From: Candidatus Caccalectryoclostridium excrementigallinarum
GTDB lineage: Bacteria > Bacillota > Clostridia > Christensenellales > UBA3700
Direction of reading: 5' to 3'
Assembly (NCBI GenBank): GCA_018714485.1
Contig: DVNJ01000006.1
Span: 1-60,095, forward strand
DNA: 60,095 nt
Shown: in pieces, positions 58,652 to 60,095 of the stretch
Layout of the letters: each line of letters opens with the position of its first letter
Position numbering within the stretch: the stretch's first letter is position 1
The notes under the pieces: generated by a model
The model's input: the letters and a program-made list of their open reading frames with translations, nothing else
Database searches by the model: none
What the model was told of the DNA's origin: nothing
Program-made: the position numbers and the translations under genes

Positions 58652-60095
58652 TTATTCTTTTTTGTCCTTGCTCTTTTGCGGCGTTTCGCTCTTTTCGGCG
58701 GGCGTTTCGCTCGTTTCGGCGGGCGTTTCGCTCGCTTGCTCTGCGGGCGTTTCGCTCTTTTCTTTGGCGGGCTTTTCGCTGGTCTCTTCAACGGGCGTTT
58801 CGCTCGTTTCCTTTTTCGGCTCGGGCACGATATTCACTCCGCGCATCGCGCTCTCGGGCTTTGCCGCGCCGTATTGCGCGTCACGTCTGTTCGCCCTCGC
58901 GTCGATGTCGGCGATGACCTCTTCCGCGCTCTTGCCGTCAAAGAGCATATTCACCTCGTCGGTATAGATAGTCTGCTTGGCGTAAAGTACCTTGACCATA
59001 TTGTCCAAAATAACGCGGTTTTCGCGCAATATAGCGAGGGCGCGCTCATAAGCTCCGTCGATTATCTTGCGGATCTCCACGTCGATCACGCCGCCCAGCT
59101 CTTCGCTGTAAGTATGCGTGGCGCCGAAGTCTTTTCCGAGGAAGACCTCCTTGTCGCCGCCGAGATAGATATTGCCGATCGCCTCGGACATGCCCCACTC
59201 GGTGACCATGCTGCGCGCGATCTGAGTGGCGCGCTGAATGTCGTTGGACGCGCCCGTGGAGATGTCGTGAATGACTATCTCTTCCGCCGCCCTGCCGCCG
59301 AGCATCATGGCGATCGTGTCATGCAGCTTGCTGCGCGTGACATGGCTGTCGTCCGTTTCGGGACGGGTGAGCGTATAACCCGCCGCCATGCCGCGGGGGA
59401 TTATGCTCACTTCCTGGACCTCGTCGCAGCCGGGGAGGAGTTTCGCCACGATGGCGTGACCGGATTCGTGATAAGCGGTGATGCGCTTGTCCGTCTCGGT
59501 GACCACGCGGCTCTTTTTCTGCGGTCCGGCGATGACCTTGTTGATGCCTTCCAAAAGGTCGACCATGACGATGACCTTCCTGCCCGCGCGCGCCGCCAAA
59601 ATAGCCGCTTCGTTGAGCAGGTTCTCTATGTCCGCGCCCGAAAAACCGCTGGTCATGCGCGCGAGTATCTTAAAGGATACGTCGGGCGCGAGCGGCTTGT
59701 TACGCGAATGCACCTTGAAGATCGCCTCTCTGCCCTTGACGTCGGGAAGGGAGACATATATCTGCCTGTCGAATCTGCCCGGGCGCAGCAGCGCGGGGTC
59801 GAGGATATCCGCGCGGTTGGTCGCCGCCATGACGATTATCCCCTCGTTCTTTTCAAAGCCGTCCATCTGCACGAGCAGCTGGTTGAGCGTCTGCTCTCTT
59901 TCGTCGTGTCCGCCGCCCAAGCCCGCGCCTCTCTGGCGCCCGACGGCGTCTATTTCGTCGATAAAGACTATGCAGGGCATATTGCGCTTCGCCTGATCGA
60001 ACAGGTCGCGCACCCTCGCCGCGCCCGTTCCGACGAACATTTCCACAAAGTCGGAACCGCTGATCGAGAAGAAGGGCACGCCCGCCTCGCCCGCG
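58652..60095 (-). CDS. ftsH: ATP-dependent zinc metalloprotease FtsH (5' end outside window)
   Basis: About 481 residues are visible; the frame stays open to base 60095, so the membrane segments and Walker A are cut off. Present: AAA core with Walker [15 protein letters not shown], arginine finger region RPGRFDRQ, and protease zinc motif HESGH (near residue 205 from 60079) with the later Asp ligand. The last 65 residues are a low-complexity tail of repeated SETPAE-like units. FtsH degrades membrane and short-lived cytosolic proteins. Confidence 0.96.
   Translation of the reverse strand, partial: AGEAGVPFFSISGSDFVEMFVGTGAARVRDLFDQAKRNMPCIVFIDEIDAVGRQRGAGLGGGHDEREQTLNQLLVQMDGFEKNEGIIVMAATNRADILDPALLRPGRFDRQIYVSLPDVKGREAIFKVHSRNKPLAPDVSFKILARMTSGFSGADIENLLNEAAILAARAGRKVIVMVDLLEGINKVIAGPQKKSRVVTETDKRITAYHESGHAIVAKLLPGCDEVQEVSIIPRGMAAGYTLTRPETDDSHVTRSKLHDTIAMMLGGRAAEEIVIHDISTGASNDIQRATQIARSMVTEWGMSEAIGNIYLGGDKEVFLGKDFGATHTYSEELGGVIDVEIRKIIDGAYERALAILRENRVILDNMVKVLYAKQTIYTDEVNMLFDGKSAEEVIADIDARANRRDAQYGAAKPESAMRGVNIVPEPKKETSETPVEETSEKPAKEKSETPAEQASETPAETSETPAEKSETPQKSKDKKE

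Overview
The window looks like a chromosomal segment of a GC-rich, strictly anaerobic, endospore-lineage Clostridia, probably an uncultured gut relative. Support comes from oxygen-sensitive enzymes (NrdD/NrdG, two [FeFe]-hydrogenase-type proteins, a PflX-type radical SAM protein), the clostridial order mrnC-thyX-rlmB-sigH, a yabP/yabQ-like pair, and lipoprotein signal peptides with no outer-membrane genes. No tRNA, rRNA or CRISPR array was recognised.

Layout. 1-9.1 kb: a cut-off gene, a lipoprotein, a NimA-like flavoprotein, nrdD-nrdG behind tandem NrdR boxes, an XRE/SLOG divergent pair, and a polar amino-acid ABC transporter. Its binding protein appears circularly permuted and its ATPase carries two very large insertions. 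9.2-14.9 kb: a group B hydrogenase next to a sensory hydrogenase module (Trx-like ferredoxin, PAS hydrogenase, SpoIIE-type phosphatase, phosphodiesterase). 15-18.9 kb: a radical SAM protein, membrane protein, alpha/beta hydrolase, and a divergent RsmF-like methyltransferase with a leaderless promoter. 18.9-29.8 kb: one tightly coupled minus-strand run from a GSA-like aminotransferase through a sugar kinase and two class II aldolases to mrnC, thyX, rlmB, sigH, an LRR lipoprotein, alcohol dehydrogenase, histidinol phosphatase and ung. 29.9-39.7 kb: a non-coding tandem repeat, an M28 peptidase, gpmI, a hairpin-rich 1.2-kb gene-free stretch, tpiA, pgk, an alpha-L-fucosidase and purF.

Two defence islands interrupt the housekeeping genes. 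Island 1 (about 39.8-45.7 kb) is visibly AT-rich and bounded by 22-bp imperfect inverted repeats. It holds an XRE controller, two C5 methyltransferases, a PLD-type (NgoFVII-like) nuclease and an AlwI-like nuclease, with a recombinase remnant at one edge and a RhuM gene just outside. Island 2 (51,151-57,068) is bounded by an exact 16-bp direct repeat. It encodes a Sau3AI-like GATC endonuclease, two closely related C5 methyltransferases, a Vsr repair nuclease and an unusual protein joining a PUA/EVE-like N-terminus to a NucS-like nuclease. Between the islands lie glnS, fhs and a GNAT gene. The window ends with yabQ/yabP, a D-amino-acid aminotransferase and a truncated ftsH.

The most distinctive observations are the permuted binding protein with its enlarged ATPase, the Sau3AI-like island with its reader-nuclease fusion and 16-bp boundaries, the hairpin-rich non-coding repeats, and a recurrent promoter geometry (-10 box, 6 nt, ATG) that predicts leaderless mRNAs at three or four genes. 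All calls rest on reading the sequence; no database search was run.
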